A DNA stretch of 64,000 nucleotides from Nitrospira sp. CG24C (lineage in GTDB: Bacteria; Nitrospirota; Nitrospiria; Nitrospirales; Nitrospiraceae), in NCBI GenBank assembly GCA_002869885.2, contig NEWR02000007.1, positions 34,753 through 98,752 on the forward strand. Reading direction: 5' to 3'. The notes below the pieces were generated by a model. The model worked only from the letters and a program-made list of their open reading frames with translations. It was not told the DNA's origin and made no database searches. This document shows positions 18,233 to 25,973 of this stretch, in pieces. The first letter of the stretch is position 1; every line of letters begins with the position of its first letter. The translations under genes and the position numbers were made by a program.

Positions 18233-18771
18233 TGTTGGCTCCATTGCTCCGGAAGGCATATCACCTGAAAGGTGAGGTGTCCTGTTCATCGTAGACAGTG
18301 TAAAAGTGTGCAATTTTAGTTCCATCATGTAAACGCTTGATTTATTGCGAGACGCATTCAGCCCTCATCGCGCATACGTAAGTAGTTTTTACAGTATTCC
18401 ATCGCCTAACCACTAATGAATAGGCGGCCTTGATTGTCGCGGGAACGACGCGTCACCAGGAAATCCAATACTTTCGAGGTATTGACGCTGTGTCCGATAC
18501 GACGGAGCCACCTCCCAGGCGTGCTTCACGATACTGTAAAAACTTTTGACAGGTACCGACTGGTTTTTACACGGTGAAGCGGCACCCGTTGCTCAAGACG
18601 TTACGTTCTACTGGGGTGGGTGCTGCAAGGATCTTGACGATCGAGGACGATGCAGATGATCGTGGATCGTTTATCACAATAGAACGGTTACTATGGGACA
18701 GGCTCCTACCAGGCTGTGAAATGCCTAGCCCGCGCGCATCGAACGACCACCGCACATCTACCTGTTTCCTT
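18233..18771. other. Long gap without a supported gene
   Basis: The first 100 nt contain the leader of the PEP-CTERM gene. The rest has only weak open frames on both strands. One plus-strand frame from 18574 reads ARILTIEDDADD, reminiscent of a response-regulator start, but it runs straight into the inverted repeat at 18772. It has no domain continuation and was not accepted. Confidence 0.4.
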
Positions 18772-18867
18772 GAGGGCGGACTAGATGGTCTCCCACTGCG
18801 CGTGTCCAACGAGGGTCTTCCCAGACCGCGCGTTGCACGAGCACAGGAGACCATCTAGTCTGCCCTC
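18772..18867. repeat. Long inverted repeat with 22-bp arms
   Basis: The arms 18772-18793 and 18846-18867 pair with one mismatch and include a perfect 13-bp core CTAGATGGTCTCC. The interior contains GCGCGTGTCCAACGA and GCGCGTTGCACGAGCACAG. Both recur in altered form in the neighbouring composite element (18918-19096). No transposase-like gene is nearby. Confidence 0.8.
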
Positions 18868-18917
18868 ACATCCTCCCTCCAAGCTTGCTCGTTCTCTCTT
18901 CGGGGATGGGGGCTGAT

Positions 18918-19180
18918 TGATCTTCCACTGAGCGCGTCCAACGAATGCTGGTTCATCTGGTCTATCTGGTCTATTTCGTCTATCTCGATTGTTTGGTTGA
19001 TCGGACTGGAAATTCATCCAGAAGGACCAGACAGACCAGAAAGACCGGCCAACTAGACAGACGAGTCCGTGCGCGTTGCGCGAGCACAGAAGATCATCAG
19101 GCTCCATCCCACTTCTGTTCTGCGAGCAAGAAGGGCACCTGGCCGCTCCCCCCTCTGCTGGCGAACTTTTCGGCATCCTG
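18918..19180. repeat. Composite nested repeat containing TGGTT-type palindrome copy C
   Basis: Outer arms TGATCTTC (18918) and GAAGATCA (19089) enclose GCGCGTCCAACGA, then TGGTT-type units (CATCTGGTC, TATCTGGTC, TATTTCGTC) with their opposing arm (ACCAGACAGACC), then GCGCGTTGCGCGAGCACAG. A downstream part, 19123-19159, is nearly identical to 56225-56260. The end TTTTCGGCATCCTGC matches the right ends of copies A and E. It reads as one element inserted in, or merged with, another, lying 3' of lgt. Confidence 0.75.
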
Positions 19181-19186
19181 CTAAAT

Positions 19187-19211
19187 ACCTTCAGCCTATC
19201 AACCTGAGTAC
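19187..19211. repeat. Truncated TTCAGGCTGAAGG-type repeat next to the lgt stop
   Basis: On the minus strand it reads CTCAGGTTGATAGGCTGAAGG, matching the outer arm of the elements at 17412 and 22736. Only one arm is present. Confidence 0.55.
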
Positions 19212-19215
19212 CTAC

Positions 19216-20028
19216 TTATGGTTTGGCCTGCATCAACGTCCGCCGCTGATAGCCTAGGGCGAGCATGAAGACTCCTACCACGATCATGGGGAAGGAGAGG
19301 AGTTGGCCCATGGAGAAGGATGCCAGGATAAACCCAAGGTGGGCATCAGGTTCGCGAAAGAACTCCACGATCATCCGGCAGACTCCATAGCCAGAGATGA
19401 AGGTCCAAAAGAGGGTGCCTGGTGGCGGTGTGGTTTTCGAGATAATCCATACCAGGGTGAATAAGAATACACCTTCGAGTCCTGCCTCATACAGCTGTGA
19501 AGGGTGGCGGCAGGCAGGGCCTCCCGTCGGAAACACCATACACCAGTCGACATCGGTGGCTCGGCCATACAACTCCCCATTGATGAAGTTGCCGATCCGC
19601 CCGAATCCTAGCCCGATCGGTGTGACGGCAGCGGCTAAGTCTGCGACCTGGTAGGTGGGAATGCCCTGCCGTTGGCTGAACCACACTAAGGCGATGCTGG
19701 CGCCGAACAGGCCGCCGTGGAAGGACATGCCCCCTTCCCAGACTGCTACGATACTGGCTGGATGCTGGATATAGTAGGAGAAATTATAGAAGAGCGTATA
19801 GCCGAGCCGTCCTCCGATAAACACCCCGAATGCCGCCCAGACGACCATATTGTAGACCTGGTCTTTGGTCATGGAGAGGCCGCGCGACTCCACTCGACGC
19901 TTGATCAGGATATAGGCGCAGGCCAGTCCGATCAGATACATCAGACCGTACCAGCGAAACTGCAAGGGCCCCAGCTCAAGGAAAACCGGACTGATATTCG
20001 GATATGGGATCGCGTGCAACCAAGTCAT
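19216..20028 (-). CDS. lgt: Prolipoprotein diacylglyceryl transferase
   Basis: The 270-residue integral membrane enzyme transfers diacylglycerol from phosphatidylglycerol to the lipobox cysteine of prolipoproteins. The family signature GRIGNFINGELYGR is present, together with HGGLFGASIALVWF and RHPSQLYEAGLEG. About seven hydrophobic segments are visible. An upstream in-frame start at 20205 would add 59 residues with no membrane character. The ATG at 20028 (MTWLHAIPYPNISPVFLELG), with GAGG upstream, fits the family. It is a single gene on the minus strand with repeats behind its stop. Confidence 0.95.
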   Translation of the reverse strand: MTWLHAIPYPNISPVFLELGPLQFRWYGLMYLIGLACAYILIKRRVESRGLSMTKDQVYNMVVWAAFGVFIGGRLGYTLFYNFSYYIQHPASIVAVWEGGMSFHGGLFGASIALVWFSQRQGIPTYQVADLAAAVTPIGLGFGRIGNFINGELYGRATDVDWCMVFPTGGPACRHPSQLYEAGLEGVFLFTLVWIISKTTPPPGTLFWTFISGYGVCRMIVEFFREPDAHLGFILASFSMGQLLSFPMIVVGVFMLALGYQRRTLMQAKP

Positions 20029-20367
20029 TAGTGCCTCATGTGGCGTTTTGGAGAATAATAGGTGACGGTCTCCATCATTGCAAGCGCGCGAACAGGCCCA
20101 GGACAATCTTTTCTGATCCTTACTCAGAGCCAGTTTGAGCGAGCTACCACTTTCGTATGTTGGTTTTCTGTCACGCTTGTGTTGTGACCTGTGAGGAATA
20201 CACAACGAAAAATCGATCGGTTTGTTTAGTGAGTACAGAGTTGTGACGAATCATGGGATGTTTTTGTAGTTTCTCGTCTGGCACGCTTACTGCTGAAGAG
20301 AGAGAACAAGAATATGCAGGGTGTCGGCGATCATGTTCTTCATTTAACTGTTTCAAGGAGGTTCACC
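20029..20367. other. Divergent gap between lgt and the YtxH gene
   Basis: No gene is supported here. The plus-strand leader of the YtxH gene ends in AAGGAGG (20356-20362). An AT-rich part at 20200-20300 may carry promoters for either side, but no convincing hexamer pair was found. Confidence 0.35.
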
Positions 20368-20628
20368 ATGTCGGACCAGGGACGTCAAGCAGCGAAGGTT
20401 GCAGCATTAGTGGCAGGTGGCGCGGTGATTGGAGCGGGGATCGGTTTGCTCTTTGCACCGCAGACTGGGACAGAAGCTCGGCGTGAGGTCCGTCGCTATG
20501 CGAAAAAGGCTCAGTTGCAAGCGACTCGATGGAATCGGACAGTCCAATCCGGTGTGAAAGAAGTAATGGATCGCAGTAAGTCTCTCATTCGCAAGGACGA
20601 TGAGACCGTACGGATCGAAGCAGCATAG
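20368..20628 (+). CDS. YtxH domain-containing small membrane protein
   Basis: The 86-residue protein has one glycine-rich membrane helix (AALVAGGAVIGAGIGLLFAP) directly followed by QTGTEARREVRRYAKKA. That is the YtxH/gas-vesicle-associated signature: membrane helix, then P-x-x-G-x-E-x-R and a basic amphipathic tail. Such proteins are often stress-induced, and their molecular role is unclear. The start is fixed by AAGGAGG six bases before ATG 20368. It appears monocistronic. Confidence 0.8.
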   Translation: MSDQGRQAAKVAALVAGGAVIGAGIGLLFAPQTGTEARREVRRYAKKAQLQATRWNRTVQSGVKEVMDRSKSLIRKDDETVRIEAA

Positions 20629-21094
20629 TTCGCGTTTCTGAGGTAGGGGGGTTGTCCAAGTCGTTGATGACATGGGCAATCCCCTTGTCATTGTTGGCGA
20701 TTCGAGGTTTGATCCATTCAGTTCTGTTCGGTTCTCTTTGCTGCTAATCCAGTCGATTCTTCGCTCTGCCTAACACTGTATTAACACTTGCCGGTATCCC
20801 AGATTTCCTAGCATCATAACCTGGCCTGCACGGTTGTGCTGTGCCATGGGGTACACTTGTGTGTCACCCGCCAGCGCGTTGGCCACTGGGTCCAGGTTAA
20901 AGGCGTGACGGTGCCAGAGTTTATTAGGTGGGGACCACCGAGCAAGACTATTTTCGCTGCTTCCTCCACTCTCACGGCGGCCTTTGCAGACTTCGTGCTT
21001 GAAAGCCATGGCGTATGAGTTTACGTTTATGCCGTTTGAAGTGTTGTCTGGAAGGTAGTATGTCGAAAAACTCACTCAACAAGGAGCTGCTCTG
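20629..21094. other. Gap holding a CTAACA-N5-TTAACA direct repeat
   Basis: Two half-sites, CTAACA (20770-20775) and TTAACA (20781-20786), are spaced 11 nt start to start. Almost the same pair occurs at 21761-21777. The minus-strand frame 20770-21075 has no recognisable protein features. The last 20 nt carry AAGGAG, the ribosome site for the next small gene. Confidence 0.4.
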
Positions 21095-21298
21095 ATGGAG
21101 ACTAGTAATTGGGTATTGGGAGATATGTCGTGGGTCATTATAGGGGGGGCCGTTATCCTCGGGCTATTGGTGTTGAATGCGTATGTTCAGCGACAAGCTA
21201 GAATTGATGAGGAGCAACGAATAGCACTCCTGGCTTCCGAGCGTCTTAATCGAGAGAGATCAGCAGCTTCTCAGAGTCGTCGACCTGACGACATCTGA
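21095..21298 (+). CDS. Small single-pass membrane protein, unknown function
   Basis: The 67-residue frame has an N-terminal membrane helix (WVIIGGAVILGLLVLNAYV) and a charged cytosolic tail rich in Arg, Glu and Ser. AAGGAG lies at proper distance before the ATG, which supports real translation. I recognise no family. Neighbours give no clue beyond another small membrane protein (YtxH type) upstream. Confidence 0.55.
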   Translation: METSNWVLGDMSWVIIGGAVILGLLVLNAYVQRQARIDEEQRIALLASERLNRERSAASQSRRPDDI

Positions 21299-21438
21299 CG
21301 TCCTGGCTGCCTGTGGAACTCGGCGTGTCTTCCCTCCGATTCCGGACACACTTGCTTCCCTCGCATTCTGCCCATGGTTCAAAATCTCACGCCATCTCCG
21401 CCCAGTGGGGGAGGGTCAGTTTTCCCTGGATGTTTTCA

Positions 21439-21486
21439 GCTGACAGCTTTTAGAAGGGTTTTCGATTCCCGTTTGGGGCTGTCAGC
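21439..21486. repeat. Inverted repeat GCTGACAGC / GCTGTCAGC
   Basis: Perfect 9-bp arms at 21439-21447 and 21478-21486 sit in the convergent gap between the small membrane protein gene and the PilZ fragment. No T-run follows on either strand. Confidence 0.6.
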
Positions 21487-21496
21487 AATAATTGGC

Positions 21497-21760
21497 TCAT
21501 CCTCTCCGGTTCTCGAACCAAGCATTTACATAATGCTGAAGCCGCACATGGTCGTGCTGCTCAATCAAAACATTCTCCACGGCGGACTCCTGCTCTCTCG
21601 ACCAGCGCACCACCGCTTCAGGGATCTCGATGCGTTGCTCATTCGGCAGCGTGACCGTCAACGAGAGCGTTTCCCCTGGTCGCATGGGGAGATCACCTGA
21701 GAGACGCCACCCGGTACAACAGCTTCCGGGAGGCCGACCTGAGAGAGGCAGCCTGTAAAT
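21497..21760 (-). pseudogene. 5'-truncated PilZ-domain gene fragment
   Basis: The minus-strand frame encodes SGDLPMRPGETLSLTVTLP, then IEIPEAVVRWSREQESA and RLQHYVNAWFENRRG. This corresponds to the second half of a PilZ (c-di-GMP receptor) domain. The first half, with the RxxxR and D/NxSxxG binding motifs, is missing. The frame is closed by TAG at 21761-21763 before any usable start except the internal ATG 21685. It is probably a decayed gene, though a short protein from 21685 cannot be excluded. Confidence 0.6.
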
Positions 21761-21867
21761 CTAACACCTATTTAACACTAGCTCACGCGAAGATGTCAGA
21801 ACAGAAGATTGAAGGCGAGGGAAAGTTGGCCGCAAGTGCTTGATGCTATGTTAGAATCCGCCCCGCT

Positions 21868-21957
21868 GCCGGAGTGGCGAAATTGGCAGACGCAAGGGAC
21901 TTAAAATCCCTCGGGCTTAATAGGCCCATGCCGGTTCAATCCCGGCCTCCGGCACCA
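21868..21957 (+). tRNA. tRNA-Leu (anticodon TAA)
   Basis: The acceptor stem GCCGGAG (21868-21874) pairs with CTCCGGC (21947-21953), followed by A and an encoded CCA (21955-21957). The anticodon stem AGGGA/TCCCT encloses the loop CTTAAAA, giving anticodon TAA at 21902-21904. A long variable arm (TCGGGCTTAATAGGCCCA region) is typical of class II tRNA-Leu. The T arm contains GGTTCAATCC. No integrase or attachment-site duplication is seen beside it. Confidence 0.95.
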
Positions 21958-22113
21958 TATTCAAAGAAAGAAGTAACAGCGCCCTCTCTAGATAGTGTCA
22001 CCAAGACCGCCGCCCGCTGTTTTACTCTAGACCTCCGATCATTTCCCCCGCTCAGCTCTTGCGCCGTCCTTCATCACCCTCCTACAATACGCCTCCTTGC
22101 GAGGCCTCTATTG

Positions 22114-22722
22114 ATGGATGATCAGCGGACATCTTTCCGGTTCGGTATCGCCCTTGTGCTGTCGTGTGTTTGTTTTGCCGTTCCTGCATGGGCCGATAAT
22201 AAGGCTGTCAAGGAGGCCTACGCTCTTGCCCTTGAGCGCGGCGACTACGCCACAGCCATGAGTGAGTTGCGACCGCTGGCCGAGAGGGGGCTCGCAGCTG
22301 CACAGTTTAACCTCGGACTGCTCTATGCCAACGGCCAGGGTTTGCCCAAAGACGATGCCCTAGCGCGCCAGTGGTGGGAGAAAGCCGCCGTCCAGGGACA
22401 TGTGGAGGCTCAGGCTAACCTGGGAGTCTTGCTTGTCTATGCGCGGGGTGGTCCGCAGGACTACAAGATGGCCGTGTACTGGTTACGTCTGTCTGCAAAT
22501 CAAGGGAATGATTTAGCGCAAAGAAAACTTGGCCTTATGTACGAGCGTGGGGACGGTGTGCAGCAGGACTATATCCGGGCCTACATGTGGTACAGCCTCG
22601 GGGCAGCGAAGGGCATGGAAGCTGGGGCTAGGCTCCGGGATGCGATTGCCAAACGGATGGACTCTGACCAGATCGCCGAGGCGCAACAGCTGGCGCGGGA
22701 GTGGAAACCAAAAGGCAAATGA
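22114..22722 (+). CDS. Secreted Sel1-repeat protein
   Basis: The 202-residue protein has a signal peptide (FGIALVLSCVCFAVPAWA). It is followed by about four Sel1-like repeats, recognisable as AAAQFNLGLLYANGQGLPKD, then ALARQWWEKAAVQGHVEAQA, then DLAQRKLGLMYERGDGVQQD with YMWYSLGAAKG. Sel1 repeats make alpha-solenoids for protein-protein contacts. A longer open frame begins inside the tRNA-Leu, but that part is tRNA. ATG 22114 starts the signal peptide, with GAGG upstream. Periplasmic location is inferred; the partner is unknown. Confidence 0.82.
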   Translation: MDDQRTSFRFGIALVLSCVCFAVPAWADNKAVKEAYALALERGDYATAMSELRPLAERGLAAAQFNLGLLYANGQGLPKDDALARQWWEKAAVQGHVEAQANLGVLLVYARGGPQDYKMAVYWLRLSANQGNDLAQRKLGLMYERGDGVQQDYIRAYMWYSLGAAKGMEAGARLRDAIAKRMDSDQIAEAQQLAREWKPKGK

Positions 22723-22735
22723 ACGTAACTACTCT

Positions 22736-22832
22736 CGGAAGGGATTCAGGCTGAAGGGGTTCAGACTGAAGGGTTCGGAACTTCTGATTCAGACCTTCGG
22801 CCTGAACCCCTTCAGCCTATCTACCTGGGTCG
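22736..22832. repeat. TTCAGGCTGAAGG-type palindrome filling a convergent junction
   Basis: The left arm GATTCAGGCTGAAGGGGTTC and the right arm GGCCTGAACCCCTTCAGCC face each other between the Sel1 gene and the PilZ-like gene. Its outer right arm (CAGGTAGATAGGCTGAAGG on the minus strand) matches the copies at 17412 and 19187. Confidence 0.75.
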
Positions 22833-22839
22833 TTCTGAG

Positions 22840-23226
22840 CTAGGCCCGAATGAGAAGATGGTTGATTACTGCAGCACCCCCAATGTGTATACCAGTGGAG
22901 GTATCGATAAATAGTTTGAGCCTCATCCGATCATTTGGGCTCACCTGGATTACTTCCACCGCTATCCAGTGTTCGTATACTTTTCTGACTTCCGCCAGCC
23001 GGATGTCTATAAAGGCCTCCTCGCCTTCCACCCATAGTTGAACGTTTACAAAGTCTCCTACTCTTAGATGATCAGGGGTAGTGGGCTTACAGCCTGTCTC
23101 GAGGCGTTCGAGGACGCACCCGTCTGCTTCAAGCTGCTTGGTTACGTTTGTAAGCACGCAATCAATCAAATACTTGGGGCTATCCCACCCGCTCAGTTGT
23201 GGTTGTTTCCTCTGAGTCATCATCAT
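22840..23226 (-). CDS. PilZ-like domain protein, uncharacterised
   Basis: The 128-residue protein begins after a short basic N-terminus with YLIDCVLTNVTKQLEADGCV. It continues with HLRVGDFVNVQLWVEGEEAF, then IRLAEVRKVYEHWIAVEVI and MRLKLFIDTS. The pattern of short beta strands resembles PilZ/YcgR-type barrels in this group, but the c-di-GMP-binding RxxxR and D/NxSxxG motifs are not evident. The assignment is therefore fold-level only. It is a single gene between a convergent palindrome and a divergent DUF423 gene. Confidence 0.55.
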   Translation of the reverse strand: MMMTQRKQPQLSGWDSPKYLIDCVLTNVTKQLEADGCVLERLETGCKPTTPDHLRVGDFVNVQLWVEGEEAFIDIRLAEVRKVYEHWIAVEVIQVSPNDRMRLKLFIDTSTGIHIGGAAVINHLLIRA

Positions 23227-23401
23227 ATGTGGAGAATAGTGGCAAAGCGGGTGCGTGGCTATTCCTCAAGAGGTGGGGGAGGCTTACCCCAAAATGGTGG
23301 TGTAGGGGTAACTGTCTGTATTTTCTGCACATACGCATGATCTTATGCTCATTATTCATGAGCGATTCTGGTACAATCGCGAATCTTTTAGGAGGATACG
23401 T

Positions 23402-23803
23402 ATGGGGCATTCACTCTCTCAGCGATTCCTGATGATTGGAGCAATATTGGCTGGATCCGGCGTTGCTGCCGGTGCCTTTGGCGCCCATGCGCTTAAGGAA
23501 ATTCTGGATGCGCCTATGCTCCAAACGTTCGAGACCGCAACAAGGTATGTGATGTACCATGCCTTTGGACTCTGTATCGTGTCGTTGGCCATCGATCGTT
23601 ACCCTGAGCAGGGTCTTGAAAAGTCCGGATGGTTTTTCATCGCCGGAATGTTTCTCTTTTCAGGCAGTCTGTATGTGGTGTCTCTTGCAGGCATCAGGTG
23701 GATGGGGGCTGTGACGCCGGTCGGTGGGCTAGCCTTCATGATAGGCTGGCTGCTCTTAGGCTGGGGAGTCTGGCGGGCTGAGCTACCTCGCGGTGGCGCG
23801 TAA
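23402..23803 (+). CDS. DUF423 family membrane protein
   Basis: The 133-residue protein matches DUF423 (YgdD-type): IGAILAGSGVAAGAFGAHAL, then FETATRYVMYHAFGL, WFFIAGMFLFSGSLYVVSL and VTPVGGLAFMIGWLLL. Four membrane helices are expected in the inner membrane. Function is unknown. An upstream start at 23345 exists, but AGGAGG at 23390-23395 precedes ATG 23402 by the usual distance. Confidence 0.88.
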   Translation: MGHSLSQRFLMIGAILAGSGVAAGAFGAHALKEILDAPMLQTFETATRYVMYHAFGLCIVSLAIDRYPEQGLEKSGWFFIAGMFLFSGSLYVVSLAGIRWMGAVTPVGGLAFMIGWLLLGWGVWRAELPRGGA

Positions 23804-23810
23804 AAGGGGA

Positions 23811-23874
23811 TGGTTTCTTTTGTTCATTTAGTCTATTTAGTTTGTTTGGTTGAACAGGACTAACCAGATGAACC
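23811..23874. repeat. TGGTT-type 9-nt-unit palindrome, copy D (shortened)
   Basis: Units CATTTAGTC, TATTTAGTT and TGTTTGGTT are followed by GAACAGGACTAACCAGATGAACC-like sequence, a truncated opposing arm. It occupies the convergent gap between the DUF423 gene and the next minus-strand gene. Confidence 0.75.
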
Positions 23875-23894
23875 CTCGCGCTTCACGCGTCGAA

Positions 23895-24872
23895 CTATGA
23901 CGCGCAACCGACCGTTTTCTTTCCGCTGATCGATCCCCACCCACCTTCGGAATTCACGAAGGTTCCCTCGAGACGCTGCCCTTCTTTGCTGAACTGCAAA
24001 CTATCTTCTTGAACTCGGCCATCGACTTCCCACCGTAAATAGACGTTCTCACCCAGGACGATCGTTTCCGCGAGTCCCAGCAGGGTAGCCTTCGTATTCC
24101 CTGCCGGAGGGAAGAGTAGTATCAGCTTCTGCTCCTGATGGTGCTGCTGATGGTTATGAATGATCCACTGCCAGGTTCCGCAGAGCCGGGCCTGTCCGCG
24201 GAGACCACGCACCCGATCCTTCCAACTCCGTATCCGGTCCCATTCCTGGTAGCTAGCCTGCATGGCATCCAATTCCAGGCGAGCAGCTTTCTCTAAGGTT
24301 GTTGTCAAAATGGTCGACGCAGAAGCCTCTCCCTGAATCCCCTTGCCCCATTCTGGGGAGGTAACCACCTCAGAGAGTTGATTCAGTGAATCATGCCAGG
24401 AAGATTTTCCCTGCTGATCGAGCCATGCTCTTGTTTGCGGAGATCCGTATAGTCGATCGATTTCCGTTGAGAATTGCTGATCTCTTACCGCTTGTCTGAC
24501 GGTCGAGGCAAGGCGCCAGGCTGCCAGACTACCCATTAACCGATGAACTGCGGCAGTAAGATCTGACAAGAGAAGTTCGTTGGCGAGCTTGGCCTGCAAA
24601 GGATTGGCTCCTAATGTCCGAGCCGCATCACCCATCTGGAGCGCAGGGCCGATTGTCGACACAAATAGGGTGATGGCTCCCTTATCGGAGTCTATCTTTC
24701 CCAGTTGATCGGAATGGGTACGAATGATCGATGGGAAATCTGGCGTAGAACTCGGAAGGGATTCGTCTGCCGTGGCATTGTGCCAGGACACGAGTGCCGA
24801 GAAAATCACCAGAACAAGGGTGAGGCCGATTTGCGATGAGACTGGTCGAGTCACGTGGATGTGATGGCGCAT
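23895..24872 (-). CDS. Secreted hypothetical protein
   Basis: The 325-residue protein has an N-terminal hydrophobic signal or anchor (IGLTLVLVIFSALVSW, then HNATADES). A long helical middle follows (about 60-215), then a C-terminal part with strands and the segments CGTWQWIIHNHQQHH and RLEGTFVNSEGGWGSISG. The last resembles small beta-sheet domains that describe background-subtracted binding or lipocalin-like folds, but I recognise no family. Periplasmic location is inferred. It has no operon partner. Confidence 0.6.
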   Translation of the reverse strand: MRHHIHVTRPVSSQIGLTLVLVIFSALVSWHNATADESLPSSTPDFPSIIRTHSDQLGKIDSDKGAITLFVSTIGPALQMGDAARTLGANPLQAKLANELLLSDLTAAVHRLMGSLAAWRLASTVRQAVRDQQFSTEIDRLYGSPQTRAWLDQQGKSSWHDSLNQLSEVVTSPEWGKGIQGEASASTILTTTLEKAARLELDAMQASYQEWDRIRSWKDRVRGLRGQARLCGTWQWIIHNHQQHHQEQKLILLFPPAGNTKATLLGLAETIVLGENVYLRWEVDGRVQEDSLQFSKEGQRLEGTFVNSEGGWGSISGKKTVGCAS

Positions 24873-24927
24873 CGCGCTACTCTACCGCGCTTCGATCTAC
24901 ACCCTCAAGCGGGGACTCCTCGATACC

Positions 24928-25054
24928 CGTAAAATGTAAAACGTGAAACGCATCTAGTGGGAAGACGGCGTTGATAGCAAATGAAATATCGCGTATGGCT
25001 CGGACGCGGTGATCTTCATGATACGTTTCACCTTTCACGTCTTACCTTTTACGG
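24928..25054. repeat. Palindrome of 7-nt units (GTGAAAC/GTAAAAC type)
   Basis: The left arm is CGTAAAATGTAAAACGTGAAACG. The right arm read on the minus strand is CCGTAAAAGGTAAGACGTGAAAGGTGAAACG, so both are runs of GTRAAAS units. It lies just behind the stop codon of the dienelactone-hydrolase-like gene (25061). Related single arms are at 335-352 and 41531-41622. Confidence 0.7.
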
Positions 25055-25060
25055 TTTCTG

Positions 25061-25858
25061 CTAAGTGCCTTGGAAGCAGGTCTTCAGAAATGCGGCCGTT
25101 GCCTCCCAGGCCTCTGCCGTTGTATCGGCACGATAGTTTTCCACGCGCTGTTCATTACAAAAGGCATGGGGAGCATTGGGGTAAGTCCTGATCTCGACGC
25201 GTTTGTGATGCTCAGCCGCCGCAGCGCGCAACCGTTCTACATCCTGACTGGGCACCCATTGGTCCTGACCGGCCTGGTGATAGAGTGTCGGACAGAATAA
25301 ATCTTTGATTGCAGTTTCAGGCTGCATGACTCGGCCGTAATAGACGGCTGCGGCGCGAAGCCGTTTCCGTTGGCAGGCGAACCGGAGCGCATAGGATCCA
25401 CCCATGCCGTAGCCAACCACGCCATGGATGTTTCGTTTAATGTAGTCGCGTGTATTGAAGAACTCACAGCAAGAATTGATGTCTTGCAGAACGAGTGATT
25501 CGTTCAGCTTGCCCATGAGCGCATCTGCAACCTCTGCGTTGGCCGTGACCATGCCACCCAGTCGAGCGTATAAGTTCGGAATGATCACGCCGTAGCCTTC
25601 GCAGGCCAGTCTGGCTCCGAGATCCTTGATTTGCGCGGTTAGTCCCCAGGCTTCATGCAAGAGGACGAGCCCGGGGTAGAGACCTTTTTCCTGAGGCCAA
25701 AACTGAATACAGTCTACATGCACATGTTTCGAGACGCGTGTCTGGATATAGGGATCGGCTGCAGCATCGGTCAGTGTAGGAATGGCGAGGCCGCTCGGAA
25801 AGCGAACGGCACCCGTACCGATTTGATCCAAGGTAAAGGGAGCGATGGTCGATGTCAT
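25061..25858 (-). CDS. Dienelactone-hydrolase family protein lacking the usual nucleophile
   Basis: The 265-residue alpha/beta-hydrolase resembles dienelactone hydrolases: PGLVLLHEAWGLTAQIKDLG, VIIPNLYARLGG and the acid/His elements QAGQDQWVP and NAPHAFCNE. In the family the nucleophile sits in VGFCxGG. Here the sequence is VGYGMGG, with codon GGC in place of the usual TGC cysteine. The protein may be inactive, use another residue (a Ser lies two positions later), or have another role. The function of a hydrolase should not be assumed. The assigned start gives a normal family length. Confidence 0.8.
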   Translation of the reverse strand: MTSTIAPFTLDQIGTGAVRFPSGLAIPTLTDAAADPYIQTRVSKHVHVDCIQFWPQEKGLYPGLVLLHEAWGLTAQIKDLGARLACEGYGVIIPNLYARLGGMVTANAEVADALMGKLNESLVLQDINSCCEFFNTRDYIKRNIHGVVGYGMGGSYALRFACQRKRLRAAAVYYGRVMQPETAIKDLFCPTLYHQAGQDQWVPSQDVERLRAAAAEHHKRVEIRTYPNAPHAFCNEQRVENYRADTTAEAWEATAAFLKTCFQGT

Positions 25859-25973
25859 TACGGCAATCTCTTTTCCATCAAGGTTTTACGGGATAGGCCC
25901 TATTCAGATTGAGCGTGATACGATGCGCGGGTACTATAGGGACCGGGCTGTTGGGCTGTCAATCGACCTCTGG

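Noticed and set aside
18574-18858. Plus-strand frame beginning like a response regulator (ARILTIEDDADD)
   Set aside because: Similarity is limited to about a dozen residues, the rest is encoded by the 22-bp-arm inverted repeat, and there is no receiver-domain continuation or ribosome site.
18781-19176. Minus-strand 131-residue frame rich in Arg, Pro, Asn and Asp
   Set aside because: It lies entirely in the nested repeats, and its 3-residue periodic part is the 9-nt-unit array read in frame.
20770-21075. Minus-strand 101-residue frame
   Set aside because: No recognisable domain, no ribosome site, and composition unlike neighbouring genes; treated as non-coding.
21874-22113. N-terminal extension of the Sel1 protein
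   Set aside because: The frame runs through the tRNA-Leu gene; the signal peptide begins at 22114.
21868-22113. tRNA-Leu as an attachment site for an integrated element
   Set aside because: No integrase, no duplicated tRNA 3' end and no foreign-looking gene block follow.
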